Positions 12,683 to 24,650 are shown, numbered from the stretch's first letter. The stretch is 64,000 bases of DNA from Girardinichthys multiradiatus (GCF_021462225.1 NC_061813.1:25568442-25632441), one strand, 5' to 3'. The notes: a model not told the origin generated them from the letters alone. A program made the numbers and translations.

Positions 12683-13592
12683 TTAACATATCCTGTTTTT
12701 GAATTTATCTCACATACTTTAGACCTAGTTTTCCTGCTGCGGAGTTGACGACTGAATTTGGGTCATGACTGTTTGCCTTGTAATCATGTGAGTTTTGTGC
12801 CACACCAAGCAAATAAACCGTGGTGACGCCTTAATGCAGCCAAAGCCCCCGGTGGAAATCAGCCACCGTGCGGGAATATCCCATTTCAGCAACTGATAAA
12901 CATCTGTTCAGCATTAGTGTTTACAGCTTTATGGTCCGTGGTCCTGACGTTACAGTGCAGGACTCAAAGTGATAAAATCCTCAGGTGCAACTGGATTCTG
13001 TAAAAGCCAAGAGCCAATTTTCTAATGCCTCCTGTGCAAACTTGTGTTTTAGGCAATATAATGAAATAAATAAAACACTGCTGTATGTCATGCAATATAA
13101 GGACATTTAAAAAAATAAAATAAACTGGACAAACTGAAACACTGCAATACTTTTACTTCTTCTTATGCTGTTTTGTCATTATAATGACTTATGCTGACAT
13201 GCATGGCTGAATTTTCACTTTCACAGTACGTCTCAGCTGGGATCTTTTTGACCTGAATTCATGTTTCATGTTTGATTTTAGGACATAAATGTGATTGCAA
13301 AGATTCCAAAGCATGCTTTTTAACATTTACTCTGCAGATCAGAACATATGGTGGACAGTATTGTAACTGGAAAGTTAAAACTTTCTGACTGCCTACTTGA
13401 ATATTTTTGGAAAAGTTACTGAACCATTCATCACTCCCCATATCCTCATTGGTTCGTGAGAAAATCAGAATAGATCTACTCTGGTGCATGACTTAAACTA
13501 AATTCAATGTGAAAGACAGATGCATTGCGTTTGGATGGTTGAATTTTGTTTTTGTTCATGTTTTTTCAGAATACTGCTATACCACTGAAATC
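12683..13592. other. Intergenic, no gene seen
   Basis: Nothing beyond short frames. AT-rich, with no recognised repeat. Confidence 0.45.
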
Positions 13593-13760
13593 TGCAGTGA
13601 CCTGCAAAAGTATCCTTAAATTTTCTTTGGCATCAAAAACACAAATTTCAATCTTTTTTAATAAGATTTTAATTTGACTCAGCAGACCAACACCAATGAG
13701 TGAATAGTTGTGAAGTGGAAAGAGAAGCACATATTGTTTTAATTTTTTTTACTTAGACTC
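13593..13760. mobile_element. Tc1-like terminal fragment
   Basis: The block cagtgacctgcaaaagtatc at 13595 followed by agcagaccaacaccaatgag and tagttgtgaagtggaaagag resembles the terminal repeat of the same Tc1 group as those at 325 and 50157. No transposase blocks follow, so only an end remains. Confidence 0.5.
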
Positions 13761-14454
13761 GGACATCAGTGTCCCATCAGGTCCCAATTTCTTCTAATCA
13801 CAGTTGTTTTTATGTCAGTACAAAGATTCCCTAAAGAGCAGTCAGCGGAGCTTCTTGACATATGCTCCCTGTAAGCACTGGGAAAATTGCTGAAAGTGAA
13901 AAATGAGAACAGTCTAGCAGCCACCGTGAAGCATTAATGTGTGCATGTGAGATAATTATGTGGAGTCAGTGTTTTACCTATAGTAAACATTGGTCAAAGG
14001 GCTTCCAGCTGGAAGGAGGGAGCTGACTGACTTCTCAGGATAACAGCTGCTCAAATCACAAACATCCAAAACGTATTTATGCTTTTAAGCTAAAATAAGT
14101 AAATGCAAACATCATCTTTTGGATCTAAAACAGTTTCTCTCTGGCCTTAAATAAAGAACTTCCATTCTGACCAAGGAATCCATAAATTTCTTCACCCTAC
14201 AATGCTGCATTCAGGGGAATTGTGGGGCAATAAAGCTTATTATGCGTTCCATTTGGACTTAAAAGTCAGAATTCCTGACCTTCGAGTTGGAAATGTCAAC
14301 TGGACTGCACTTTTAAGACTTGCACAAAGCTTTTTCTCTGAAAGTCATTTGTATTTATCAATATTTTATAGAAGCACGTAAAAACATTAGGTTCTTTTTC
14401 TGCACTGTACTGCAGCTTAGCATGTATATGGAATTATATGTTGTAGTTTTAATG
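13761..14454. other. Intergenic, no gene seen
   Basis: No coding or repeat feature was recognised. Confidence 0.4.
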
Positions 14455-14830
14455 TTGAACAAATCAAAATACAATAAAATCAAATAAACCAAAGGAAAAT
14501 TAAATAAATAAGAACTAATTAAAAATAAAATAATTATAACAAATTAAAATGAAATGTAAATAGCCGCCTCTCTCCCATTGACTGCTGCACCAACTCTCCT
14601 GCAAGGAGAAGCGAGTATAGATAATGGATGGATGAATATAAATCAAAATAAATCCAATGAATATTAAATAAACCATAACTAATAAAAGTAAAATAAACCT
14701 GGACAAAATAAATCACAATAAAATTATGTAAATCAAATTGAAATTAAATAAATAAAAGCTGGTCATTAGAAAATAAATACAAATAAAATAGACAAAAGTA
14801 AAAAACTAAATCAAAACAAATTTAACTAAA
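14455..14830. repeat. AAATAAA-rich low-complexity tract with nested tail
   Basis: The sequence is dominated by AAATAAA/AAATCAAA words. In its middle, 14565-14640 (ctctctcccattgactgctg...gcgagtatagataatggatggatg) looks like the 3' tail of a LINE or SINE ending in GGAT repeats, with similar A-rich sequence on both sides. The A-rich tract may therefore be a target into which a retroposon tail inserted. Confidence 0.55.
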
Positions 14831-16690
14831 ATAATTGTTTATTTAAAACTGATTGGGGCATACCTTTAAACAAGATTATCTCTCTTATACTTTTTTAAAA
14901 CAAACAAAAAAGTGGCTGTAAAACAAATGACGACAAAAATATAGGGGAAATAATTATAATTTAGAAAATACTTTATAATCCTGTAAATCAGAATTATGAA
15001 AATGCAGCCATGATTTTGCTATTTAATTGTGTTTAATAAATATTCCTTTTTATTAGATGTCTGTCTGTTCCTTGTCTCTCTATTCTCTACAAAGCCTCCT
15101 CCCAGTCAGTGTTACATATCCTTAAGAGGATATGTCATCACTACTGATTACACACAGGAGCAAAGGCAGGAGAAAATAAGTAGGCCATGTTAGCATTATC
15201 TGTTTTTCAAGTGGGAAGTCAGTTCAGATGAAAGCCAACGAAGACTAAGAGACAGGTGAGGAATCTCAGTGTTGTTAAAGTGAGCCAAAGGAGGACACTA
15301 TTGTTAGATTTACATTTCCTTTCAGTGGAGCTGATTCCCTAATTTTCTAAGGTTTAAAGTCATGTGGCTCCTTGAAATTTAACATGACATTTGCTGTTCA
15401 CGAACGTATTGCTTTCAGTTTTATTTGTAGATCAGAGCAGTTGGAGGAACTACTTTATTGCACTGATGTTATGGTTGGATATGCAGAAAGCTGTCCAAGA
15501 TAACAATCAGTCAGCAGATGGTCCACTGACCTCCCCATATGTGATTAGGCTTTTTAGGACAGCCTCTCTGAAGATCGCCCATTCACTGCTTTTCATAACC
15601 TCCACAGCTCTGGCACAGATTCCACCGGCTGCATGACGCAAACCATGCATCTGTTCTTCTCTGACGTGTCTGAGATCCTACAGCATAACAAAGGAAACTA
15701 AAAGACGTGCCAGCAGTTAATGTTTTTATGTCTCCACTTAGTGCTGTGAGAGTTGTAAAGCCAAATTCATATATCAGTTAAATACTGGGAGTGGGTTTCA
15801 ACCAGGGAGGGGTACTCTTTTGTCCCTTAATCCTGATAATCTTGGTGAAATCCCTCAGAATGGACTTGGATTAAATATTGAACTGTAGATCCAGCTGGCC
15901 GTTATTAAATGTTAAAGGGCTGTAAGCCTAATTAGGCGAAGAAGTCCACTCCTGGGGCAGTGCCGAGGGAGAAACCTTGATGATGGATTCCCGACCACCT
16001 TGCAGGAACATCACGGTTTATGCAGGCTATCTTAGCCTTCAGGGATTTTTTTTTATAAAACATTAATAACTTATGGCGCATCAGTTTAAATCGGGGACGG
16101 AACTGACCTGTTCCAGTTCACTGTGTTACTTCTATCTCTAGATTTTTCAGTGTCCCCTTCATTTAAACAGTTAGTGATTAAATATTGTTTTGTTACACAG
16201 TCATTATGTCAAGAACCTGATGCTCTATCAATTGTCACAGACCCATTTTACATAAGCAGGATTCATGCGTTCTTGGTGGAGCATAATATGTTGTGTAGCT
16301 ATGTAGCTCGCGATAGTCATAATCATACAGCAGTATTTATTATGCTTGCTGACCCAATTTTCTTGGGTTACCAAATTACTTCGCATCACTTTAGCACGTA
16401 ATTTAATCTGATACACCAGTTCTTGCTGATTTCTTGTATGTAAACATAATGATATGTCATGTTAACAGCTATACACCCTGCAGCAGGCCTCAGCATACAT
16501 TATTTGTATGCTTGTTAAGGAAGAACAAAATGCTGTATCAATGTAACCTTATGAAAACATTTTTTTCATGGATTCAAAATGTATTCAGATGATAAATGTT
16601 TAGATACTTGAAGTACATCGATGACAACAAGTATACCAAAATCCCTTAAAGTGTTATTTAATACATTTTAAGATGTAATATTATAGATGT
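14831..16690. other. Intergenic, no gene seen
   Basis: AT-rich on the left, more balanced at 15380-16120. Frames such as 15391-15636 have no recognised domain and no splice context. Nothing can be named. Confidence 0.4.
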
Positions 16691-16691
16691 A

Positions 16692-17640
16692 CAGTTGAAA
16701 CCAGGTATTTATGTACACTGTATTAAAACACATATAACCTTTTTTTTCTGTTCTGTTTGACATTAAGCAAGACTAAAAAATTCCTGTTTTACATCAGTCA
16801 GGATTATCAACTTTATTTCAGTTTTTCTTAATTTCAGAAGTATACACTAAATTCACTATGTCTAGTCAATTTGCAAAAGCCCAGATAATGATGTCAAAGC
16901 TTCTGATAGGTTAAATCAGAGCTGTTTAGATAAGCAGTCACACCTGAATTTTGGGGCAACAACTCAAACTTCCTTGTGTGACATCATGGAAAGAAATCAT
17001 CAAAGATATTTAAAGATATCCAAAGTTAACTGTGGACCTCCACAAGTTCAAAAATCTGGTTCATCTTGGGTAAAATCGGGCAGATGTTTGAAGGTGGCAC
17101 ATTTATCTGTACAAACAACTGTACCAAAGTTTAGACACAATGGGAATGTTCACCTATAATACAGTTTAGGAAGCATGTGGGCACTGTGTTCCAGAGAGCA
17201 AATGTGTGTGTCAACCGCAGAACAAAAACATGACCTCGTGAAGATGCCACTTTGAAACAAGTCTTTTACTGAAATGGGCTGAAATGCCACTCAGCGAGGA
17301 AAAAGCCATTACTCTTACAACAACATAAAAAGTCAGAGTAAAGTTTTCAATGCAGTCGAGAAAACAAAATTAACTTTGAGGGGCATATCCCGTGATCTGA
17401 CTTTATTTAATTTGAAGTTAATGACCATAGTTACATTTGGATGAAAAAAAGACAATGACCATGACCATACTGCCAAAGCAGTTACAAAGTGGCTGAAGAA
17501 CAACAAGGTCATTGTTTTTGAGTGTGTCACAAAGCTCTGATCTCGGCACCATAGCAAATTTGTGAACAGCTGTGTATAGTATTTGTACATAGTCAAAGTA
17601 CAGGTTACAGAGGCTCTTGTGTGCTTGGTCTTGTGACAAA
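16692..17640 (+). mobile_element. Old Tc1-like relic with cagttgaa end
   Basis: The left end follows a TA (16690-16691) and reads cagttgaaaccaggtattta, with tgtacactgtatta next. This is the terminal form of the salmonid/cyprinid-type Tc1 group (the group that includes Sleeping Beauty-like ends). Internal parts (16950-17160) resemble the 5' coding region but carry many changes, and no right-hand inverted repeat was found. Not functional. Confidence 0.55.
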
Positions 17641-18459
17641 TATAATTTCTATTTCTCCTTTTTTTCCTGCTGGATTAGCATAAGCAAAAATATTAGTAAG
17701 TATGAGACTTCATATTCTAATGGCTGTTGATAAAAACTGAGAAATACTTTATCTTTTATCTTTGCTTTAATAAAGCAAAGATATACCCACTATAGGGGTA
17801 GGGGTCACAGTATAGGCAGTGCGATTTGATCTAAAAGTATAACACTAAAATTAATCTCTGAAAACATCATAATAGTGGTGTGGACGATAAGATAATTTTA
17901 ACTTAGAAAACACAAAATATTTTTTATACTTTTATTTTTTACCGAGAGCCATTTAAGTTTATGACTAAAAAAGTGTACTTTTAATGTGAAGATAGCCCAA
18001 CCACTCCATCTTGCCCTAAAACAACTGCCCTACCCCTTGGCTAGAAGGTGCTAAACCTAAATGTTGTCTTTGACACTTCAGGGCCAATATTTCGTCAAGC
18101 CTTAAACGATAATAAAATATAAAAATCCCAAATATCTGTAAAAGTTGAAAATCAAGGTTAAATGACAAGTAGTCGGTTGGCCAATCACAGCATATAACGT
18201 CCAGAGTATCTTTAGAGCATACAGTCAAAGGGAAAGTAGTCATATCCTCATAGTTTCTTAGGAACACAATGATTTTCTGTAGTTAGAATGGCGAATCAGG
18301 GTTTCTCTGAATGATCCAATAACCTTACACATTTCTTGTTTCCAGGGAAAGCTTCTGAACAAGGGCTGGAGTGATAAAACATAAGAAAAAAAAAAAACAC
18401 CATACAATCTCCCTTTTCCATCATAACATAGATACAATGGTGCATTCATCAGACTACAC
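17641..18459. other. Intergenic, no gene seen
   Basis: AT-rich; no gene and no recognised repeat. Confidence 0.4.
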
Positions 18460-18960
18460 TCAGTGCTAATTTCCCTGCAGGCAACATGCTCTATTTCACT
18501 CCCAGTGTCTGCCTTTAAAAAGCCACCCCACCCCTACACACCCCTAAACTCCCCCTCTCCATCCTCCCTACTTCCTCCTGTTAAGCAAAATGCTGATATG
18601 CGCGTATAAGAGTGCTTATTTTTCTCATCCATTACTAGATTAATTAAAGTGCCAATGCCCAGACGGATCCTCAATCCTTCAAATGAGCTTAATCACCATG
18701 CACTCCCTAATCTTGGGCTAATTTAAAGAATTGCCTGGAACATACTGATGACTGGACTCTCCCACTTTTCTACCAGAAAGCTTTATCTGGAAAATTCCCA
18801 GACTGGCTGACTAGTTCCGCTCCGACACCGTCCACAGCTTCACTGCATTTCATGTTGAGCGGAAGCTATTTGACAAAGGGAGGCTTTCACATTTGGATAT
18901 GGTGCTTAAAGATTTCATAGTGTTCTGCGACATGTTATGCTCCCCATGCATGGGGATAGG
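18460..18960. other. Candidate conserved non-coding stretch
   Basis: Unique-looking sequence with homeodomain-type cores (attaattaaa near 18640, gggctaatttaaag near 18716) and little low complexity. This texture is common in teleost enhancers near developmental genes. There is no alignment behind this; it is a hint, not a demonstration. Confidence 0.25.
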
Positions 18961-19512
18961 CTTGTGTTATGGGGAGATAATGCACTAAGGCGAAGTGTGT
19001 TGGTGGTGTGTGAAAGCAAACAATAAGGCAGGCGTTCTTGTAGCTCTTTGTTGTCCACATGTCATGATGGATTTGGTCATTGCCACCAGTGAGTGAGACT
19101 GACACGAGAGCATGCAGAGTGCCTCCAGGAACAGCCCAAGCTCAGTCCTATATTGCATTTGTTGCACAGTTCTGTGCATCTTAATGTGTGACATGCTCAT
19201 TCCAAGATAATGCAGATTAAATCACAATCTGTGCACGAAAATCAGAATACTTCCATTTATTCCCCCCATTTACTAATTTAAAATTAAATGCCGCTTTATC
19301 TCTCATTAACTGGTTTCTGTTGTGTATTATTGTAGTATTCCCATAGCTAAAGACCTAAATGGGAGCTTATTCAAATTTGTATGAAGCTTCTGGGTGAATT
19401 TGTCAGATAATCCCAGAGGGACATAAATATGCAAGGGTATGTCTTCAAGACCCTCTCTGAGGGAGAACTGAAAGTACTATTAGATAGAAGGCTTAAAAAA
19501 TATAGCATACAT
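18961..19512. other. Intergenic, no gene seen
   Basis: No recognised coding or repeat feature. Confidence 0.4.
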
Positions 19513-20870
19513 GTGTTAGGATTATTAATCTGAGAATATTATTTAATATTAAATATGAATATTTTATCAAATAATATTTCGGTCTGATAAGGGTTGTCCT
19601 GTGAATACCAGCCCAGTAAGACGATGGTATTAGGACAAAATAGAAAGGTGCGAGACGAGCTCTGACATTATTGAACAGCATAAACTCTGCACATATATGG
19701 AATGAATTCACACAATTTCTTAAAATACAAGAATTTATTAACAAAAATAAATCAACTCAAAGTCAAACATATTTCAATCAACAAACTCTTTACTATGCTA
19801 AAACAATCCAACTAAACTACCAAGCAGAATTAAAGAATAGGGAAGACTAATAGTCTATGTACAATATAAACAAGTTGATGAAAGATGATTGAGAACCATA
19901 ACTGAAGGAGTGATGCAACATTACCATGACATATTATTTATGTTTGAGAACCAAGTATTATCTTGAAGAACCTGGAAGTGAAGTGAAGTTAGTCTTGGAA
20001 CTAACTTAGGAGGTAATCAGCATACCTTTAGACAACCATTCACAATGCAAGATCATAAAATATTATTTTGATAAAATAATGTTTTGAGAATGATCTGCTG
20101 AATAAAACCAACCTTCTGGATGACTAATTCTCAACGGGGTCTTATTAGCTGCCTTTGTTTATTAAAATAATATTGAAAGAAATATTATTAAAGGAAATAG
20201 GAAATATTTAAGGGAATATTTTGGAAAAGAGCCAAATCTTTCTGGGGAAATGGGGCTTAATGGTGTTTATTTAGTTATCAAATTTAGTAAAATGATGTTA
20301 GGGACACATTATTTACTGGATTGAAAACTAAACCTTTCTGGGTAAATATTATTTGGCAGCAAGCACGTGTCCTTAGCTGTTAGCAGTCAAAGCTAACAAA
20401 GGAGGCTGATAGCTTAGCATTAGAATCAACCCACACCTTTAAAAATACTGTCCATAAAAGGGTTAAAATGCATAAGCGCGGACGGCGCGTTATGATCAAT
20501 CTTCTGTTTAAAATCACCTTCAAGTAAAGTTTGTCTTAACTTTAAAAACATACAAAAAAAGAACACAACCTGAACACGTGTGCTGCAGATAAGTCGGCTA
20601 GCACCAAGTTAGCTGAGTTCAACACAAACAAAACCAAACTTCATAAAATGGAAAACGTTTAGATCATTTCAATCTAAATCACTTCTATTTCTCTGCCCAA
20701 ACACTTAACCTCATGAACTGTGGTGAGGAACGTTGTCCAAGGCAGCGAAGTTTGAAGAAACGTCCACGTCTTTAAATGGTTAGCATCCAGCTAACCTCCT
20801 TAGCTGTGGGAAGTGGTGGCTGTTCTGTCAGCCGGCCAAACTGCACGTTACCGTAACCACGGTGATGCGG
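19513..20870. other. Unassigned, repeat-like AT-rich region
   Basis: Starts with tgttaggattattaatctga and is dense in AATATTAT words to about 20340, then becomes mixed. It could be part of a terminal repeat or a lineage repeat, but no second copy exists in the window and no TG...CA-bounded unit can be fixed. The frame at 20813-21022 starts near its right side and overlaps a candidate exon. Confidence 0.3.
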
Positions 20871-20891
20871 CTCCTTTTGTCCTTCTCTCAG

Positions 20892-20983
20892 GCAGGGAAA
20901 TCCGCTTCACTCGGCTTGTAGAGACAGCTTCTCTACTGGGGACTTCTCTGGGACAGTTTGCTTCTGCAGACCTCAGAGAGAAA
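20892..20983 (+). other. Candidate 92-bp exon, unknown gene
   Basis: A pyrimidine-rich tract ending in ctctcag (to 20891) directly precedes this segment, and a consensus donor GTAAGT follows it (from 20984). The frame is open through it (residues include GREIRFTRLVETASLLGTSL). I do not recognise the protein. Good splice sites can occur by chance in repeat-derived DNA, and no second exon with matching phase was found; 21076-21288 is another open frame nearby without an acceptor in front. Confidence 0.3.
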
Positions 20984-21894
20984 GTAAGTAATGCTTATAC
21001 CTTAATTTACCCCTTTTTATGAATGGATACTGGATTATTTCAAAAGTAATTCATCAGTACATCAGTACTTAACTTGTGCATATGATCGCGGAATCGTATC
21101 CCTTGGATCCAGTTGAAGAGTTTATGTCTGTTTTCCAGCAAAGAGACATTAGCACGCTGTCTCCTCCTATCCTGATGATCACTGGCGTGGAAGAGGTCGG
21201 ACCATTGGAAAGGGGGTGTTTTCATGGGAAGTCCGCTGCTACAGTTTGCTTGGCTGTGCTGGAAGTAGGTGAATGCAATTTATTTTGAAAGTTCCAGGAA
21301 AGTCTCTACTGGCCTTTCACGTTGTAACCATGGCTGTGGGTCACAACACATACAATAAGCACACTCTGCCGAAATTTTAAACCAACTCTAATTTCTTTAT
21401 TCTGATAGCTGCTTTAAAATATGTGTTTATAACTCAATGAGTCTCATTAGTTGTCATAAAGCAAATCAGTCTTTTTCAATAAATTTCAACTGAAGCATGA
21501 ATACTTTAACTAGAAATAGTTATAGAGGAAAACTCACACCAGAGCCAAGAATCGAGACTACTCTCATTGCACTAATGTGTAATCACAACTAAGAAACTAA
21601 AAGTAAAGAAATTAAAACTTAAACTTAATCTATAGATAACTCATAAATGCAAGGTTGAAAATTATTAAACTAGTACCCAGATTATACTGTAGTAATTAAA
21701 GCTGATTAAGAACCTAAATGTTGTCAAATGACCAAAGGTCTATCTGAATCCAAAATAAGAGCTATTTTAAGGCAAAATCTGGGGTTTTAACCTTACTCTG
21801 ATCTAGGAAATGGTTAATTTTGTCTAAATCATAGAATGCTGGTTAACTTCAGCTGAAGAAGAGCAAAGAGTGTTTGGTTGGTTCACAGTACATA
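20984..21894. other. Intergenic, no gene demonstrated
   Basis: Contains the open frame 21076-21288 (70 codons, no recognised domain) and then AT-rich sequence. No repeat was named. Confidence 0.35.
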
Positions 21895-22075
21895 CTCTAT
21901 GTCCCCTTTTACACTGGCTCTTTTTAGGTTTCACGGCTCTGCTCCACTCAGCATGGTACCTGTTGTGTTTCCACAGACTCACTGACGGCTGGAGCTGTGG
22001 CTTGAAGCTCCACCTCCAGCCGTCAGTGTAGTGCGCTGTGCCAATATTAACATTACTGTGTGACATTGTCACATT
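21895..22075 (+). repeat. MITE-like fragment with perfect hairpin
   Basis: The text ccccttttacactggctctt...ggctctgctccactcagcat...ggtacct is the form of a common fish MITE also seen, diverged, at 32846-33060 (inverted) and 43385-43590. It contains a perfect 15-bp inverted repeat: cactgacggctggag at 21980-21994 and its complement at 22014-22028, with a 19-base spacer. Confidence 0.5.
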
Positions 22076-22207
22076 ATGCTAGAATGTCTTATATATGTTT
22101 TTTTCATGTTTAAAGTGAGCCACTGGGTTAATTAATTGGAACACAGCCCAGCCAGAACTAATAAAATAAGGTACAAGGGTTCTGATGTGAGGAGTGTGTG
22201 GCAGGAG

Positions 22208-22247
22208 AAGCGGAGAGGAGAGATGCTACTGTCTCTCCTCTCCGCTT
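22208..22247. repeat. Perfect 15-bp hairpin
   Basis: Arm 22208-22222 (aagcggagaggagag) is exactly complementary to 22233-22247, with a 10-base loop. It is purine-rich on one arm. It is not followed by a T run, and the setting is eukaryotic, so it is not a bacterial-type terminator. The role is unknown. Confidence 0.85.
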
Positions 22248-22825
22248 TGAAACATTATTTGGTAAAGCTCCAAATTTTGCCTGAAGAAGTTAGCATTTTG
22301 GGCTTAGTGAGGAAGTTTTTGTAACAGTCATGGCAATAATGATGAAGCACAAACCGCTGACTTTTAAAGTCAGGTGAAGTTAGTTTTAGGTTGGATATTT
22401 GACATTCGTGCTCTGCGGATTTAGCAGGGTCTTTCTCCCGTTTGACCCGATGCACGCAGTCTGATTAAGGGGCAGGTGCTCTCTGCCTGCCGCCTCCTCC
22501 TGAACATGCTGGTTGGCTTAAGGACCAGCAATACATTTTCAAACCCAACATGTTGTTTCATGGTGGTATTGTTTTGTGTTTTGGGGGAAATGTTTTGTGC
22601 ATTTGAGCTGATTTTATGTGTGATCAGCTGATTTAGGATGTTATTAAATACAGCGCTGTGTGCAATTCAGCAAGTTGACACAGTGTCTTTTTTCCTTTTC
22701 TTTCAGCCTTCAGGCATGGTTTATGATTTGTAAAGAGTACAATTATATTTCAATTTGACCCGCTCAGGCCATTGTGGTACTTCATATTATTGTCACTCTT
22801 AAGTTTTATTAGGTTTTCCCTGCAC
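22248..22825. other. Intergenic, no gene seen
   Basis: No gene or named repeat. Right edge is the LINE target duplication. Confidence 0.4.
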
Positions 22826-22835
22826 TACCTTGGTG

Positions 22836-23167
22836 CAAAGAGGATTGGGTGGCAGACGAAGGTGGAGACCTCAGCGGCCCGATCCCCGGATGCTTAGGCT
22901 GGCTCTAGGGACGTGGAATGTCACCTCGCTGGGGGGGAAGGAGCCTGAGCTTGTGCGGGAGGTCGAGAGATATCGACTAGAAATAGTCGGGCTCGCCTCC
23001 ACGCATAGCGTGGGCTCTGGAACCCATCTCCTTGAGAGGGGTTGGACTCTCTTCTACTCTGGAGTGGCCCACGGGGAGAGGCGGCGGGCTGGTGTGGGTT
23101 TGCTTGTTGCCCCCCAGCTCAGCTGTCTCGTGTTGGGGTTTACCCCAGTGGATGAGAGGGTCGTATC
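22836..23167 (+). pseudogene. LINE endonuclease domain, N-terminal part
   Basis: Open frame reading LALGTWNVTSLGGKEPELVR..., then ERYRLEIVGLASTHS and GVGLLVAPQLS. This is the start of an exonuclease/endonuclease/phosphatase (APE) fold, which nicks target DNA for LINE insertion. It is interrupted at 23167 inside the DERVVS segment by the LTR element. Removing the LTR element plus one GTATC copy (7,020 bases, a multiple of three) leaves the frame continuous with 30188 onward, so the break is due to the insertion alone. In this family the Glu of the usual QET motif should lie near GLAST; here the text is ASTHS, so that acidic residue looks substituted. Confidence 0.8.
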
Positions 23168-23460
23168 TGTTGGATGGGTGTGAGGACTTGTTATCACTCA
23201 TGTAAAAACCTTGGGTTGCAAGGCACCTGCACTATGCCTTCCTCCCTGTGTGTGTGAGATCATTGTTATCTCTGTGTGAACCAGCCTCCTTTCCGTCTCA
23301 CACACACACACCCTGTCTGAACTGTCTGTTGAACTGTGTATATAAATAAAGAGATAGGGTGTCAAAACTTTGTAGTTTCACTGCAAAGTGGGCTACCCTT
23401 GTCACAAGTAACTATGACTGTATCGTTCTTACCTCTGAGTTGACTAAATAATACCTAACA
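23168..23460 (+). repeat. 5' LTR, 293 bp
   Basis: Starts tgttggatgggtgtgaggac and ends aataatacctaaca. By eye it is identical to 29890-30182. It holds a combined TATA and poly(A)-type motif, tatataaataaag (23339-23351), with AATAAA at 23345-23350, and a CA-rich patch in the upstream (U3) half. The short stretch after AATAAA suggests short R and U5 parts. Identity of LTRs, which start identical at integration, points to a young insertion or recent gene conversion. Confidence 0.93.
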
Positions 23461-23465
23461 TTTAT

Positions 23466-23483
23466 TGGTCCTTCGAAGCCGGA
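23466..23483 (+). promoter_or_regulatory. Primer binding site candidate
   Basis: Five bases after the LTR comes tggtccttcgaagccgga, beginning TGG, as expected for a site complementary to the CCA end of a tRNA that primes minus-strand synthesis. I cannot assign the tRNA by memory with confidence; matching its reverse complement to fish tRNA 3' ends would do so. Confidence 0.6.
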
Positions 23484-23519
23484 TTAATTCAATAACCTTA
23501 TTTCTCTTTGCTTTAACAG

Positions 23520-23701
23520 TGACTCTGGGATCCGTGGGGGAAGCCTGACGTCGAGCGAAGCACCGCTGCACAGCCTCCATTAGCCGGAGTGGCTGAAAGT
23601 CCCGGTGTGTGTGAATTCACACCTGGCCAGTGGGTTATTGCCTTCCTCTGCGCGGGGTGACTCTCCAGGGTCCAAAGAGTCACCAAGAAGTCAACTCCGA
23701 G
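23520..23701 (+). other. Leader segment with splice-like borders
   Basis: Preceded by a pyrimidine-rich tract ending in ttaacag (to 23519) and followed by a donor-like GAG|GTGAGA (GT at 23702). In retroviral leaders the major splice donor lies between primer site and gag, so 23702 is a candidate for that donor. The acceptor-like motif so close to the primer site is unusual. No transcript evidence is available. Confidence 0.35.
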
Positions 23702-23730
23702 GTGAGACAGTTTTAAAATACAGTTCATAG

Positions 23731-24100
23731 GAAAAGTACTTAACAGTCGTTGGTAGTGCGTCGCCGGTAAGGACGCTGCATTAGGATGGTTTTATTCCAC
23801 CGTGAAAGGAATAGTGACAAATTTGGTACAATTCCGCCGTGAAGGGGATTAAAGAAAACGACTGAGGATTATTCTCCTGGGAGGGAATAGAGTAAGCGCT
23901 ATATAAATAAAAGAAGAAAAGTACTTAAAAGTCGTTGGTAGTGCGTCGCCGGTAAGGACGCTGCATTGGGATGGTTTTATTCCACCGTGAAAGGAATAGT
24001 GACAAATTAAGGTAGGGCCCCGCCAAGAAGGGGGCCAAATAAAACGACTAAGGGTTATTCCCCTGCGAGGGAATAGAATAAGCGCTATAAAAGTAAAAAG
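23731..24100 (+). repeat. 185-bp tandem duplication in the leader
   Basis: Copies begin at 23731 and 23916 with gaaaagtacttaa(c/a)agtcg. Both contain gtgcgtcgccggtaaggacg, gatggttttattccaccgtg and an end block taagcgctat(at)aa. The copies differ at several places in their middle third (around 23830-23850 against 24010-24040), so the duplication is older than the LTR identity suggests. The position, between donor and gag start, is where packaging signals usually lie. Confidence 0.85.
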
Positions 24101-24435
24101 AACGGAGTAAATTGAGCTCATAAAATAACACCAAGTTAACTTAGAAAAAATTACAAGGTACCTGAAACTAACTGTGTGACTGTGTTGTGTGTGTATGGAG
24201 GACTAAGCATTTTAATAGAATCAGCAGGATTCTGCTAGTCCTGTGTTTTCTTTTGCCCAGATTAAAACTACGTACTGGTGACTTTGGAGATTCAGGTCGG
24301 ATTTCATTCCAGAAAATTAACACCGCTGCGAATTAGTCGCAGTAGAAGGGCGTGTTAATGTCCTCTCCATAAGTCTCATGCCAGTGACCTTTTATCTGGG
24401 ACATTTATACTATAATTAAACTAACATAAAACATA

Positions 24436-24543
24436 ATGGGGAAGAAACAAAGTAAACTAATTGACTTAGAAGGGGAGGTAAAGTTTATGGAGAACTATGT
24501 AAAAGGAGCAGGTATGATCTGTCATAGATGGAATAAAAAATAA
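24436..24543 (+). pseudogene. gag start, copy 1, stop after 35 codons
   Basis: ATG GGG opens a frame whose protein begins Met-Gly followed by Lys and Ser residues, the form of an N-myristoylated matrix protein. A TAA comes after 35 codons, in a run of A residues (24534-24546), so a frame slip or mutation there is likely. Retroviral gag is normally over 400 residues, so this is a small remnant. Beyond it, a related but broken frame goes on to about 24640. Partial repeat of this region lies at 24651. Confidence 0.5.
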
Positions 24544-24650
24544 AAAACATGGGTTTTTGGGCAAATTAGATACAAAGGATGTCTTAAAATTACAAGGGGA
24601 TCTAAAATTAGCAATAATGAAAACTAAAAAGAGAAAAATAACAAAGAACA

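Noticed and set aside
12388..12686. Two open frames of 66 and 97 codons
   Set aside because: They are translations of the CA microsatellite on both strands (His-Thr and Cys-Val runs).
22208..22247. Transcription terminator
   Set aside because: A hairpin is present but no T run follows, and the setting is a fish genome.
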